Of a stretch of DNA of 64,000 bases, positions 35,722 to 45,124 are shown in pieces. The DNA lies in NCBI GenBank assembly GCA_945639195.1, contig CALZEE010000001.1, forward strand, positions 124,001-188,000, in the 5' to 3' direction. The position numbers and the translations under genes are program-made. Position 1 is the stretch's first letter. Every line of letters starts with the position of its first letter. Under the pieces are notes generated by a model, which saw only the letters and a list, made by a program, of their open reading frames with translations, had not been told where the DNA came from and ran no database searches. This DNA is from an uncultured Ignatzschineria sp. Lineage in GTDB: Bacteria; Pseudomonadota; Gammaproteobacteria; Cardiobacteriales; Wohlfahrtiimonadaceae.

Positions 35722-35806
35722 ACGCTATTGTAGACGGCGATAAGAAGCCTTCTAAGAAAAAGCTGTAAGATAAAATCTCAGAAAAAATCTAAGATAAAAT
35801 CATTAG

Positions 35807-35857
35807 AAAAGCCCAGAAGCAGGTGCATCAATAGGATGCATTGCTTCTGGGCTTTTT
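35807..35857. terminator. Bidirectional terminator between carB and the heme operon
   Basis: Long stem with A-run on the left and T-run on the right: AAAAGCCCAGAAGCA... pairs with ...TGCTTCTGGGCTTTT, and the GTGCAT/ATGCAT inner arms also pair. It serves carB on the plus strand and hugZ on the minus strand. Confidence 0.85.
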
Positions 35858-35877
35858 ATGTAAGAGTTTAATGGAGA

Positions 35878-36648
35878 CTAAGCCGCTCTTACGTTATTGA
35901 CCATATCCACGAGGAATACGCGGATATCGGTTGGCGATGTGGCTTCTTTGTCAAACGAGAAACGAACGATCGTTTCATCATGTGCAACGGTAAATCCATA
36001 TTGATCAACATGGGTCATGCGGACTTTTTCGGGTTTAGTGATATTGATGCGTGTTTCTAAAAAGAGGAGGAGCGCATCTTGATGATCTTCATTCATATGA
36101 TTAATAATGCGCGCTTCTGTGGCGCTATCAAACGGCGTTGGCGCAAGGATCATATCGTAATCTACCCAGTGAATCTCCCCAAAGCCATTAATGTAACGGC
36201 ATTTTTTAGGCGTTAAGAGATAAAATTTAAAATCATGCACACGATGGTATTTCGCGCTCTCTGGGAAGTGGCGCTCATAGCGGGCAGAAATAGCGTCTAT
36301 CTCAGAATCGGGTGCTAGCGTAACATCGCCGGCAATGGTTAAACGCCAGCCTTTTTGGATGTTATCTTGGTCGGTATTATGAAGCGTTAAAGAGGTTTTG
36401 GGATTCTCTTTAATATTTTTTGTATGCTGCGCAATGTCGCTAATTAAGAGGATAATCTGGTTTTTATCATTCAAGCAAAACGGCACAACAGAGCCAAAAG
36501 GATAGCCCTCGATATCGAGCGTATCGCGCATGACGGTAGAGAGCACGCCATTAAAGGTTGAGAGCAGTTTGAGCTGAGCGTCTTTCGCTGCGGCTTGTTT
36601 TGAGTAGTTTTGGACTAAGTTATTATTGGTTGTGTTGCTGTTAGACAT
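35878..36648 (-). CDS. HugZ-family heme oxygenase / heme-utilisation protein
   Basis: A 256-residue cytoplasmic protein of the flavin-binding split-barrel fold, predicted to bind and break down imported heme to release iron. The first domain has the FMN/PNPOx-like segment (DIEGYPFGSVVPFCL, ISDIAQHTKNIKENP, SLTLHN). The C-terminal domain contains NHMNEDHQDAL, the region that supplies the heme-ligand His in HugZ. Start set at 36648 by AGGAGA; an upstream in-frame start at 36717 would add 23 unlikely residues. It is the last gene of the hmuTUV unit. Confidence 0.85.
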   Translation of the reverse strand: MSNSNTTNNNLVQNYSKQAAAKDAQLKLLSTFNGVLSTVMRDTLDIEGYPFGSVVPFCLNDKNQIILLISDIAQHTKNIKENPKTSLTLHNTDQDNIQKGWRLTIAGDVTLAPDSEIDAISARYERHFPESAKYHRVHDFKFYLLTPKKCRYINGFGEIHWVDYDMILAPTPFDSATEARIINHMNEDHQDALLLFLETRINITKPEKVRMTHVDQYGFTVAHDETIVRFSFDKEATSPTDIRVFLVDMVNNVRAA

Positions 36649-36738
36649 CTGAAGTCTCCTCAATGTCGAAATAAAAGATGCAGATTCAAGGATCGCCGAT
36701 CTGCGGGAATAAGACAATAAATGGGTAAGCTGTTTTTA

Positions 36739-37536
36739 TTACACGCGAAAGGCTAGCGTGGAAAATTGCGGATCAAGTGGGTCGGTAAGCCTCAAGAAAT
36801 CAACCTCAAAGAGATCTTGTAATCGGTGTGATCGCCAGAGCTCTTCCGGCGTGAATTGACCTTGGAGTACGCCTTTTTTCAGAAGTACGAGGGAATCGGC
36901 AATTTGTAGCGCATGGTTTAGATCATGCATCACGCAGATAATGGTGAGCCCTTGGCTGGTGAGTTGTTTAAAGTAGCGAAGGAGCTTTTGTTGATGAAAT
37001 AGATCCAGATGATTAAAGGGTTCATCAAGTAGCATGATGCGCTCGCTAAGCAAGGGGGATTCCTCTAAAGAGAAGAGTGCTTGCATTAACACTCGCCCAA
37101 TCTGAACGCGATGCTGCTCACCGCCAGAGAGCGTTTGATATGGCTCATCAAGGAGCGCATCGAGTGCTAATATTTGGCTTAGATTCTGTAAGCACGTCGT
37201 TACTTTAGGGTGATTGTAAGCCACCGCGTGGGGCATTACGCCCATAAGTAAAATGGCACGGGCTTTAATAGAAAAGGGGATATGCTCCGTTTGTGGCAGT
37301 ACCGAGCGCTTTACAGAAAGCGATTCAACACTGTATTGATCGAGCGCTTGCGTTTCGAGGAAAATCGTTCCCGTTGTCGGGTGTAAATCCCCGGCAAGGA
37401 GATTGAGCAAGGTTGTTTTACCGGCGCCATTAGGACCGATTAAGGCGGTAAATGCGCCTTTTTTAAAAGAGAGCGCATCGATCTCTAGCAGTTTTTTGTG
37501 ACGAATCGATAAGGTGATATTTTTCAGCGTAAACAT
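36739..37536 (-). CDS. hmuV: Heme ABC transporter ATP-binding protein HmuV
   Basis: A 265-residue ATPase that drives heme import through HmuU. Walker A is GPNGAGKTT (near residue 35), the signature is LSGGEQHRVQIGR and Walker B is IMLLDEPFNHLD, followed by the H-loop CVMHDLNHA. Its ATG shares one base with the hmuU stop (TAATG), so translation is coupled. Confidence 0.9.
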   Translation of the reverse strand: MFTLKNITLSIRHKKLLEIDALSFKKGAFTALIGPNGAGKTTLLNLLAGDLHPTTGTIFLETQALDQYSVESLSVKRSVLPQTEHIPFSIKARAILLMGVMPHAVAYNHPKVTTCLQNLSQILALDALLDEPYQTLSGGEQHRVQIGRVLMQALFSLEESPLLSERIMLLDEPFNHLDLFHQQKLLRYFKQLTSQGLTIICVMHDLNHALQIADSLVLLKKGVLQGQFTPEELWRSHRLQDLFEVDFLRLTDPLDPQFSTLAFRV

Positions 37537-38549
37537 TATGATCTCCCTTGCTTAAAGACGAGATAAGCGAGAAACGGCGCGCCGATAAAGGCCGTAAGAA
37601 TCCCAATGGGAACTTCGCTCGGGGATGCCATTGTTCGGGAGAGGCTATCTGCAGTCACGAGTAAGATTCCCCCAAAAAGATAAGAGAGCGGTAATACAAA
37701 ACGATTATCCGCGCCAAAGAGCATGCGCATAAGATGGGGGATTAAAAGACCGATAAAACCAATGCCGCCAGAGAAGGCAACGGCAGTCCCTGTAATAATA
37801 GCCACGCCCCAGATCTGCTGTTTTTTAAGACTTTCAACGCGAATGCCGAGATGTTTTGCCTCTCGTTCACCAAGTAGCATGGCATTCATGGCTTTGGCCT
37901 TACGCCACAGAAGGGGGACAAAGATGATCTGGACGGCGACTAAAATCAGAATTTTTTCATAGTTAAAACTGCTTAAGCTTCCCATCGACCAAAAAGTGAG
38001 GGATCGGAGCTCTGTTTCACTCGCGATAAAGGTTAAAAGACCAATGAGCGCGCCGGTAAATGCATTAATCGCAATGCCGATGAGAAGCATAGAACTAATG
38101 CTGATCCCGCGTTTATTTCGTGAAAAGAGATAAAGCAGTGAAGTCACTAACCAACCGCCAATGCAAGCAGCGATAGGGAGTGCGTAATCACCCAGAAGCA
38201 CAAAGAGCTTGGGGGCTAAATGGGTTCCTAAAACAATTGTGCAAGCAGCAAAGAGCGCGGCGCCACTAGATACGCCAATAATGCCGGGCTCAACAAGGGG
38301 ATTGCGAAAGAGCCCCTGCATCACGGCGCCAGAGATCGCAAGCCCGCCACCAACAAGCAGCGCGGCTAAAATTCGGGGTGCACGGACATACCACACGACA
38401 TAATGCTCTAGCGTATCTGGCTGAAAAGCTTTAGACCAATCAATCGTCATAGCACCTTGCCAGATCGCCATGATTAAGATCGTACAGAGCGTTGCAAGAA
38501 TCAGCGCAATAATGGGCTTTTGATAATGTTCAAAAAGGTCAGTATTCAC
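37536..38549 (-). CDS. hmuU: Heme ABC transporter permease HmuU
   Basis: A 337-residue FecCD-family inner-membrane permease with about ten helices. Conserved segments include RAPRILAALLVGGGLAISGAVMQGLFRNPLVEPGIIGVSSGA and GGIGFIGLLIPHLMRMLFGADNR, the latter the coupling region for the ATPase. It lies 3 bases after hmuT and overlaps hmuV by one base. Confidence 0.9.
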   Translation of the reverse strand: MNTDLFEHYQKPIIALILATLCTILIMAIWQGAMTIDWSKAFQPDTLEHYVVWYVRAPRILAALLVGGGLAISGAVMQGLFRNPLVEPGIIGVSSGAALFAACTIVLGTHLAPKLFVLLGDYALPIAACIGGWLVTSLLYLFSRNKRGISISSMLLIGIAINAFTGALIGLLTFIASETELRSLTFWSMGSLSSFNYEKILILVAVQIIFVPLLWRKAKAMNAMLLGEREAKHLGIRVESLKKQQIWGVAIITGTAVAFSGGIGFIGLLIPHLMRMLFGADNRFVLPLSYLFGGILLVTADSLSRTMASPSEVPIGILTAFIGAPFLAYLVFKQGRS

Positions 38550-38552
38550 GAT

Positions 38553-39443
38553 TTACCGCTCCGCTAAACAGTGTTCAATGGCAGTGAGAAGCTGCGTACT
38601 ATCTTGGAAAATATGAATGCCGTAAACAAGATAGTGGCTCATATTCACTTCAAAGACACATTGTGGTTGCAGGGCATCTGGCCAGTTCTTCATACCCGAT
38701 TCTCTCAATTGAAATGGGGGGATTACAGCGGACGATGCATCTTTTTCAGGATCAAAACTAGCGCGTTTACCGATAAAAACAATATCGGGGCGCGTTTGCA
38801 TCTGGTTTTCTAAAGAGATTGCACGGTAGTTTTTAAAGTCATTTCCAAAGAGATTGGTGATATTGAGTAGTTCGAGGAGTTTATGGGCAGTGGTATCATT
38901 GCCGGAGATTTGGAGCGAGCCGGCATTAGGTTCTTCTTGTAAGACAAAGAAGCCTTTGAGGGGTTGATGATTTTGACTCTTTTGGGCAAGGTGGCTCGCC
39001 TCTTTTACAACGGTCTCGCTCAGTGCAATACCGGCTTCTTGCATATTGAGTTTTTCGGCAATTGCGTGAATGGTGCTCTCAATAGCGGCAACATCTTTAA
39101 GGTCTTCGAAATGGAGAATATCAACGCCGGAATGGTGGAGTTGATCAATAACATTGAGCGGGCCAGAATCATGCGCGAGTAGAATTAGATCGGGTTTTAA
39201 TGAGAGGATTCCTTCTGTAGAGAGCGTAATGCGATAACCAATATCCGGTATTTTTTCCAGCGATGGCTTTGTATGGCTCGTGGTATCAATACCGACTAGC
39301 ATTTCTTCTTTCTCTAAAGCGCTGATAATTTGGGTGAGAGGATTGGATGCCGAGACAATCCGCATAGCATATTGCTCATGACTAATGGCAAGTGACAGCG
39401 GAAGCGTGGTGATGAGGGCGGCGATTATAAGTTGTTTCAACAT
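38553..39443 (-). CDS. hmuT: Periplasmic heme-binding protein HmuT
   Basis: A 296-residue substrate-binding protein with a signal peptide (MLKQLIIAALITTLPLSLAIS, the first residues of the chosen start). The two lobes are typical of the ChuT/HmuT class: VGIDTTSHTKPSLEKIPDIGYRITLSTEGILSLKPDLILL in the first and FGNDFKNYRAISLENQMQTRPDIVFIG in the second. Start at 39443 gives a clean signal peptide; a start at 39482 adds 13 residues before it. It delivers heme to HmuUV. Confidence 0.87.
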   Translation of the reverse strand: MLKQLIIAALITTLPLSLAISHEQYAMRIVSASNPLTQIISALEKEEMLVGIDTTSHTKPSLEKIPDIGYRITLSTEGILSLKPDLILLAHDSGPLNVIDQLHHSGVDILHFEDLKDVAAIESTIHAIAEKLNMQEAGIALSETVVKEASHLAQKSQNHQPLKGFFVLQEEPNAGSLQISGNDTTAHKLLELLNITNLFGNDFKNYRAISLENQMQTRPDIVFIGKRASFDPEKDASSAVIPPFQLRESGMKNWPDALQPQCVFEVNMSHYLVYGIHIFQDSTQLLTAIEHCLAER

Positions 39444-39588
39444 ACGTAGAACCTTTTCTGCAAAGCGAATGAGAGCATCCATGAAATTATGAGGCGCCGT
39501 GAATGAGGATTGGCGGGATATTCTCTGGCTTTTATCTCTTATTGTTATAGTGAATGATGAGTGGTAAATGGAGATTAATACCGTAAGG

Positions 39589-39653
39589 TGGGGCTTCGCC
39601 GATGGTTTCCTTAAGCAATGGGGGACATTGCAGCAAACCTTAGGCGAGCCCCA
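39589..39653. repeat. Long nested inverted repeat between the heme receptor and hmuT
   Basis: Three paired layers: TGGGGCTTCGCC (39589-39600) with GGCGAGCCCCA (39643-39653), GGTTT (39604-39608) with AAACC (39635-39639) and GCAATG (39615-39620) with CATTGC (39626-39631). There is no T-run on either side, so it is not an intrinsic terminator; an mRNA-stability or processing structure is the simplest reading. Confidence 0.6.
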
Positions 39654-39664
39654 TAAACGGCTCT

Positions 39665-41962
39665 TTAAAATTCATACTTCACAGAGAATGCCGCATTGAT
39701 CCCAGGATTTGAGGCGCGGTTTATCTCAGCGGCTGTTTGCGCGGTCATTCGATCACTCCAACGCCAATACTGTTTATCTAGCACATTGTAAATGCCGGCA
39801 TTAATCGTGATATCACGCGCGGGTTTATATTCGGCAATCAGATCAACGGTGGCGTAACCTGGAGATCTTTCAATCTTAGCAGTCGCTCTCGGATCAGGCT
39901 TGTTGTAGATATCAGATTCTCGCTTTGCTTGTACCGCTTTAATGCGGGCACTTAAATAGAGAGAATCAAGATAGTGATAATCAACCCCGAGAACAGCGGT
40001 GAGCGGCTCGATACTATTGATTGGGTTTTTACTGCCTTTTTCACGACCTTTCGCATAAGCGAGGCTGGCATTTAAGCCGATAACACCGTTGCCGCCTTGC
40101 ACTGTAAAGAGATCCATATGCGCTTTAGCTTCAAATCCATAAATTGCACTTTTATCGAGATTCACGGCTTGATAAACCATGATAGGGCGAGACTCCACCA
40201 TATTTAATTCTTCGATAAATTGATTATATTTGGTGTAAAAACCGGTTAGAGAGAATGATTTCGAGTCATCTAAATAGTGCCAACCGAGCTCAAATGATTT
40301 GGATGTTTCGGGTTTCAAATTCGGATTTGAGCGGCTTGTATAACCATGGGCAGGATTACTGAATCCGACGTTAACAGCGCTAAAACTGGGCGCTCTAAAA
40401 CCTTCCGAGTAGTTGGCAAATAGCGTGTTTTCTTCAGTAGGATGCCAGAGGAAGGCGAGACGTTTTGAAAATTGTCCTTTACTGATAGCGGAAGGCGGTG
40501 CAACGTTATTAGCGGTCTCAAAAGCCGTTCCTGATTTTGGATCGAGTTTGTAATGATCAAAACGAATGCCGGCAATGACTTCAAACTGACCGTCAAAAAG
40601 GCTGATGCGATCTTGTAGGAAGATACCAAGCTCTTTGATATTAGAGTCTGGGAAGCTTTTATTAGGGAATTTTTCGGTCTCGATGGATTGTCCTGTGGCG
40701 ATATTAATCGTATTGCCTGATCTCTCTGTAGATACGCTGTTGTGGCGATAGTTAAGCCCATAGGTGAAGTTATGGAAGATACGCTCATTTTGGGCTAATG
40801 CTTTGGTGAACTCAGCGCCTAGACCATAGCTTTTATTATCAAAAGTGGCATATCGAGTTCTGAAAGATCGGTCTCCTTTCGCATTAAGACGATTCTCTTG
40901 ATGGTTTTGAGAGGACTGACTATTTTGATAGTAGAGATGCCAAAAACCTCGGTCGAAGAGTGACGTTTCAACATCGAAATCATGGCGTAACGTCCATTGT
41001 TGGCGTTTATTAATCTCTTTGGTATGTAGATCTAGATAAGTGGTTCCAAAAGAAGCAGCATTAAAGCGGGAGAAAGGATCTGTTTTCAAGGTCTCTTTAA
41101 AGTTCTCATAAGTGGCGCTTAAGCGATGATGTTCGTTTGCTTCAAACACGCCTTTCATCAAAATATTGTAGGTGTCCGATTGAGAAGCATTCGGATGTGT
41201 TCTACTGGGGCCCATCAAACTTTCAGTACGTGCTTTTCCTTGATAGTTTTTGCGCTCATGCGGATCTGTATAGGTGACGCGGGCAAATGCGGAGAGTTTA
41301 TCTGTAAATTTCCCGGCAATCGTTCCTGAAAGGAGTGTTTCACGTGAAGCCGTGCGATAACCCACTTTTGCTTCTCCGCCAAAGCGTTTCCCGGCTTGAA
41401 TGAAATCATCAGGGTCTTTTGTTTGCATAAAGATTCCGCCAGCCAGTGCACTCCCACCATAGAGCGTTGACATCGGGCCTTTAATGATATCGATGCTCTT
41501 CATGGCATCAATGTCGAAATAGTTGCGATTTGTTGAGAGATAACTCCCAAAGCTATAAGTAACCGGTAAAGGAGCACCATCCACCGAGATTAAGACGCGA
41601 TCTTCACCCATTCCTCGGATGCGGATATCATTTAATCCTCCAGACTTACTCTGATCAACAGTCACTCCCGGCTCATAAGTAAGGAGATCCGCTAAGGAGG
41701 TTGCATTGAGTCGATCAACTTCTTTTGCCCCAAAGTGGGCAATAGTTGCGGCACTTTCAGCAATAGAGAGGGATTCTTTTAAAGCTCCTGTCACAATGAT
41801 TTTGCTCAAATTCGCGGTGATAAGTGGCTCGGACTGATCCGGCGTAACAATACCTTCGGCATTTTCGGTATTTTCATCAATCCAGATGGCAGGATTGGCA
41901 TAGACAGAAGGGCTAAAAATAAGGGCAGAGACACAGATAGAAAGTATTGAACGCTTATACAT
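39665..41962 (-). CDS. TonB-dependent heme/hemoglobin receptor A
   Basis: A 765-residue outer-membrane heme receptor. A signal peptide (ending SVYA) is followed by a TonB-box-like KIIVTGA and a plug domain (about 60-180: SKSGGLNDIRIRGMGEDRVLISVDGAPLP and KSIDIIKGPMSTLYGGSALAGGIF region). In the barrel, the FRAP motif and the NPNL motif of heme receptors are both present, with a His between them (NPAHGY), the position of the axial heme ligand in HemR-type proteins. It ends KYEF. It is the upstream neighbour of hmuTUV and a paralogue of the receptor at 42423. Confidence 0.88.
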   Translation of the reverse strand: MYKRSILSICVSALIFSPSVYANPAIWIDENTENAEGIVTPDQSEPLITANLSKIIVTGALKESLSIAESAATIAHFGAKEVDRLNATSLADLLTYEPGVTVDQSKSGGLNDIRIRGMGEDRVLISVDGAPLPVTYSFGSYLSTNRNYFDIDAMKSIDIIKGPMSTLYGGSALAGGIFMQTKDPDDFIQAGKRFGGEAKVGYRTASRETLLSGTIAGKFTDKLSAFARVTYTDPHERKNYQGKARTESLMGPSRTHPNASQSDTYNILMKGVFEANEHHRLSATYENFKETLKTDPFSRFNAASFGTTYLDLHTKEINKRQQWTLRHDFDVETSLFDRGFWHLYYQNSQSSQNHQENRLNAKGDRSFRTRYATFDNKSYGLGAEFTKALAQNERIFHNFTYGLNYRHNSVSTERSGNTINIATGQSIETEKFPNKSFPDSNIKELGIFLQDRISLFDGQFEVIAGIRFDHYKLDPKSGTAFETANNVAPPSAISKGQFSKRLAFLWHPTEENTLFANYSEGFRAPSFSAVNVGFSNPAHGYTSRSNPNLKPETSKSFELGWHYLDDSKSFSLTGFYTKYNQFIEELNMVESRPIMVYQAVNLDKSAIYGFEAKAHMDLFTVQGGNGVIGLNASLAYAKGREKGSKNPINSIEPLTAVLGVDYHYLDSLYLSARIKAVQAKRESDIYNKPDPRATAKIERSPGYATVDLIAEYKPARDITINAGIYNVLDKQYWRWSDRMTAQTAAEINRASNPGINAAFSVKYEF

Positions 41963-42021
41963 AATGGCAAAGGACTCTTAGGGTGATAGGGATGAAAGTT
42001 GCGGTGTTAGTTATTTATCTC

Positions 42022-42074
42022 AAATGATATTAATTCCTATATGCATAATATTAACGGTAGAGGATGATTGTCAA
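42022..42074 (-). promoter_or_regulatory. Promoter and Fur-like box of heme receptor A
   Basis: On the minus strand, TTGACA (42069-42074), 18 bases, TATTAT (42045-42050), followed by a Fur-like element TAGGAATTAATATCATT (42024-42040, 7-1-7 arrangement). The same layout precedes receptor B, supporting both calls. Confidence 0.65.
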
Positions 42075-42099
42075 ACGTGAGTGTTGAAGGAGCTTTTTA

Positions 42100-42113
42100 T
42101 TGATCTATATCAT
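42100..42113. promoter_or_regulatory. FNR-like box upstream of heme receptor A
   Basis: TTGAT-CTAT-ATCAT, one mismatch to the FNR consensus, centred about 35 bases upstream of the receptor A -35. The eight central bases are the same as in the FNR box at 31150. Confidence 0.4.
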
Positions 42114-42352
42114 TTTTTGAGGGGAATGGAGGCTAAGTGATCGCTTTCTCGATGTAAATGAGAACTTTCCGCATTTAAGAGTCTTTCAATTTAAGGGTGT
42201 TTGTGAGTAATAATTGCGCAAGTTTGTGATAAAAAATTCGAATGTTACTCATTAATTTTGAATATTAAGCGTGTCATTTTAAGGGGCTTGAAGGGCGAAG
42301 ATAAGCCTCTACTATTTTGGTAAATGATGCTAAGGGAGATATTGAAGGCATA

Positions 42353-42387
42353 AAAAACCCCAAAGTTGAGATCAACTTTGGGGTTTT
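42353..42387 (-). terminator. Terminator after heme receptor B
   Basis: Perfect 15-bp stem (42354-42368 with 42373-42387, loop AGAT) bounded by an A-run on the left, i.e. a T-run on the minus strand. Confidence 0.88.
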
Positions 42388-42422
42388 AAAAGTAATAATG
42401 TTTTAAATATTAGACTTCAGAA

Positions 42423-44768
42423 TTAGAATTCATATTTCACAGAGAGCGCAGCATTAAATCCTGGGTTAGAGCGACGATAGTGCTCATTAGGCATTGCTTC
42501 CATCATGTTTCTACCCCATGTCCAATATTGTTTATCTAAGACGTTATAGAGCCCGGCATTAATAGTGATATCGCGCTGCGGTTTATATTCAGCGATAAGA
42601 TCAAGCGTTGCATAGCCTGGCGTTGATTGTAGGCTGCCAAATTTCTGAGGATCTTCTTTGAAGTAGATATCATTGTTTTTCTTGCCACGAACGGCTTTGA
42701 TACGCGCGCTAAGATAGAGTTGATCAAGATATTGGTAATCAATTCCGATAACTGCTGTTAATGGCTCAACACTATTAATCGGGTTTTTAGTGCCATTTTC
42801 ACGACCTTTGGCATAAGCTAAGCTTGCATTAAAGCCGATGGTGCCACTGCCGCCTTGAATCGTGAAGAGATCCATTTGTGTTTTGATCTCTAAACCATAG
42901 ATATGGCTCTTATCAAGGTTGATGGCCTGATAGGTATAGAGATTAACGGGCTGTCCTCGATAGTAAACAGGTTTACCATCTTTCAGAACAGGCTGCGTTT
43001 TTACATTATGAAGCTCTTCAATGAACTGGTCGTATTTTGTGTAGAAGCCCGTTACAGCGAAGGATTTTGTATCATCTAAATAGTTCCAACCGAGTTCGAT
43101 TGATTTGCTTGTTTCCGGTTTTAGATCTGGATTGGGTAAGCTTTCATAGGGTGGCATGCCATCTAGATTGCCATAGCCCACATTCACCGCGCTAAACGTT
43201 GGTGCTCTGAAGCCTTCAGAATAGTTTGCAAATAGCGTACTTTCTTCGGTTGGGTGCCAGAGTAATGCAAGACGTTTAGAGTAGTGACCCTTACTTATGC
43301 CGATAGGAGTCTGCCCATTATTTGATGACTCAAAGATAGATTCAGATTTAGTGCTAAGTTTATAATAGTCGTAACGAAGTCCGGCAATGATCTCAAACTG
43401 TCCATCAAAAAGGCTCATACGATCTTGCAAGAAGATGCCAAACTCACGTGTTTTTGAATTAGGGAAACTCTTCGTTGGGAATATCTCTTTTTCGTTGCTC
43501 TCACCAGATAGAATATTAAAACTATAACCATCTCTTAACGTTGAAATTCTATTTTCACGGAAGTTTAGACCATAGGTAAAGTTATGGAAGAGCGCATCAT
43601 TTTGAGCATAAGCTTTGGAGAACTCAGCCCCGACACCATAGCCACGGCTATCAAATTCTGAGAATCGATTTCTATCTGAGGTTACACCGCCAGAGTTTCT
43701 GCGCTCGTAAACATCTTGCTCCGCATGGTTGTTTTGATAGTAGAGATTCCAAAAACCGCGATCAAACATTGTTGTTTCATCGTTAAAGTCATGACGGAAT
43801 GTGACTTGTTGACGTTTGTTTTTCTCTTTTTCATATGCCGAGATTGTTTTGATTCCCCAAGTGTTTACATCTCCAAATCTTGAGAGAGGGGTAATATCTA
43901 CGGTTTCTCTAAAGTTCTCATAAGAGAGGCTAAAGCGATGATCTTCATTCGCTTCGAAAACCGCTTTTGCCAAGATATTGTAGCTATCAGCCTTTGAAGC
44001 ATCTGAATGTGTTCTATTTGGGCCAAGTAAACTTTCTGAAGAAGCTTTACCGCCATAGTTCGCGCGTTCATGCGGATTCATATAGGTGAATCTTGCAAAT
44101 GCCGAGAATTTATCTGTAAATTGTCCGGCGATAGTACCCGAAAGGAGTGTCTCACGTGAAGCGGTGCGATACCCCACTTTAGTTTCTCCCCCAAAACGTT
44201 GACCCGCTTTAATAAAGTCCGAAGGATCTTTAGTCTGCATAAAGACGCCGCCAGCTAATGCGCTACCGCCATAAAGTGTCGACATCGGCCCTTTGATAAT
44301 ATCAACACTTTTCATTGCATCAAGATCAAAGTAGTTACGATTAGTATCGAGATAAGTCCCAAACTTAAGGGTTGTCGGGAGGGGCGCGCCATCAACCGAG
44401 ATTAATACGCGGTCACTGCCCATGCCTCGAATACGGATATCATTGAGTCCACCTGATTTACTCTGATCCACAGTCACGCCCGGTTCATATACTAAAAGAT
44501 CAGCAAGTGAAGAGGCGTTTAATCGATCGATCTCTTTTGTATCAAAATGGGCAATAGATGCCGCACTTTCAGCAATCGCAAGCTCTTCTTTTAACGCGCC
44601 ACTAATCACAACTTTACTTAAGTTAGCCGTAATTGTGGGCGCAGGCTCTGGCGTGACAATGCCTTCGGCATTTTCTGTATTATCACTCACCCAAGCTGGT
44701 GGGGCTGCTTCAGAAACTGAGAAGAGTAGAGATGAGACAAAAAGGGATAGTAAAGAACGCTTATACAT
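42423..44768 (-). CDS. TonB-dependent heme-type receptor B, paralogue of receptor A
   Basis: A 781-residue outer-membrane receptor closely related to receptor A along its whole length (same signal-peptide start MYKRS, same plug motif GLNDIRIRGMGSDRVLISVDG, same ending KYEF). It differs where specificity is set. The FRAP motif is followed by a loop with no His, and NPNL reads NPDL, so the usual axial heme ligand is missing. An insertion near residue 600 (VLKDGKPVYYRGQPVNLY) is absent from A. It may bind hemoglobin, a different heme carrier or another porphyrin. It has its own promoter, Fur-like box and terminator. Confidence 0.87.
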   Translation of the reverse strand: MYKRSLLSLFVSSLLFSVSEAAPPAWVSDNTENAEGIVTPEPAPTITANLSKVVISGALKEELAIAESAASIAHFDTKEIDRLNASSLADLLVYEPGVTVDQSKSGGLNDIRIRGMGSDRVLISVDGAPLPTTLKFGTYLDTNRNYFDLDAMKSVDIIKGPMSTLYGGSALAGGVFMQTKDPSDFIKAGQRFGGETKVGYRTASRETLLSGTIAGQFTDKFSAFARFTYMNPHERANYGGKASSESLLGPNRTHSDASKADSYNILAKAVFEANEDHRFSLSYENFRETVDITPLSRFGDVNTWGIKTISAYEKEKNKRQQVTFRHDFNDETTMFDRGFWNLYYQNNHAEQDVYERRNSGGVTSDRNRFSEFDSRGYGVGAEFSKAYAQNDALFHNFTYGLNFRENRISTLRDGYSFNILSGESNEKEIFPTKSFPNSKTREFGIFLQDRMSLFDGQFEIIAGLRYDYYKLSTKSESIFESSNNGQTPIGISKGHYSKRLALLWHPTEESTLFANYSEGFRAPTFSAVNVGYGNLDGMPPYESLPNPDLKPETSKSIELGWNYLDDTKSFAVTGFYTKYDQFIEELHNVKTQPVLKDGKPVYYRGQPVNLYTYQAINLDKSHIYGLEIKTQMDLFTIQGGSGTIGFNASLAYAKGRENGTKNPINSVEPLTAVIGIDYQYLDQLYLSARIKAVRGKKNNDIYFKEDPQKFGSLQSTPGYATLDLIAEYKPQRDITINAGLYNVLDKQYWTWGRNMMEAMPNEHYRRSNPGFNAALSVKYEF

Positions 44769-45124
44769 AGTGGTTAAAGACTCTCATGGGTTGTTAAACG
44801 CGGGTTCAATCAATTATTTTCCGCGAATGATATTAATTCCTATCCGTATGTTATTGACATAGGGGTTAGATTGTCAAAAATAAGTACCTATAGCGAGGTT
44901 TTAACGCTACTGACTTTTTGTCAGAAAATAGGGTTAATCATTGATTTGATATCACTTAATCGACCAGTTTAGTTAGGTAAGTCCTCTATAAATCGCTATT
45001 TTGAGCGATAAATGATCAACGAAGACTGCGGACATTATACATTTCTTCAGGGGGCTTAGGTAATGAATGGGCGAGAAAAAGGGGAGCTGATGATCTCCCC
45101 TTGTAAAAAGATTGGGTATTATGA
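44769..45124 (-). other. Intergenic region upstream of heme receptor B
   Basis: 356 bases containing the receptor B promoter. The right half (44880-45124) shows no gene; a clear terminator for the dioxygenase gene at 45125 is not visible. Confidence 0.45.
44824..44877 (-). promoter_or_regulatory. Promoter and Fur-like box of heme receptor B
   Basis: On the minus strand, TTGACA (44872-44877), 18 bases, TAACAT (44848-44853), then TAGGAATTAATATCATT (44827-44843). Element order, spacing and Fur-like sequence match those of receptor A. Confidence 0.65.

Larger units (their letters stand above)
41963..42422 (-). other. Intergenic region between the two heme receptors
   Basis: 460 bases. From right to left it holds the receptor B terminator (42353-42387), plain AT-rich sequence (42115-42340), the FNR-like box and the receptor A promoter/Fur region. 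No small gene is supported. Confidence 0.55.
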
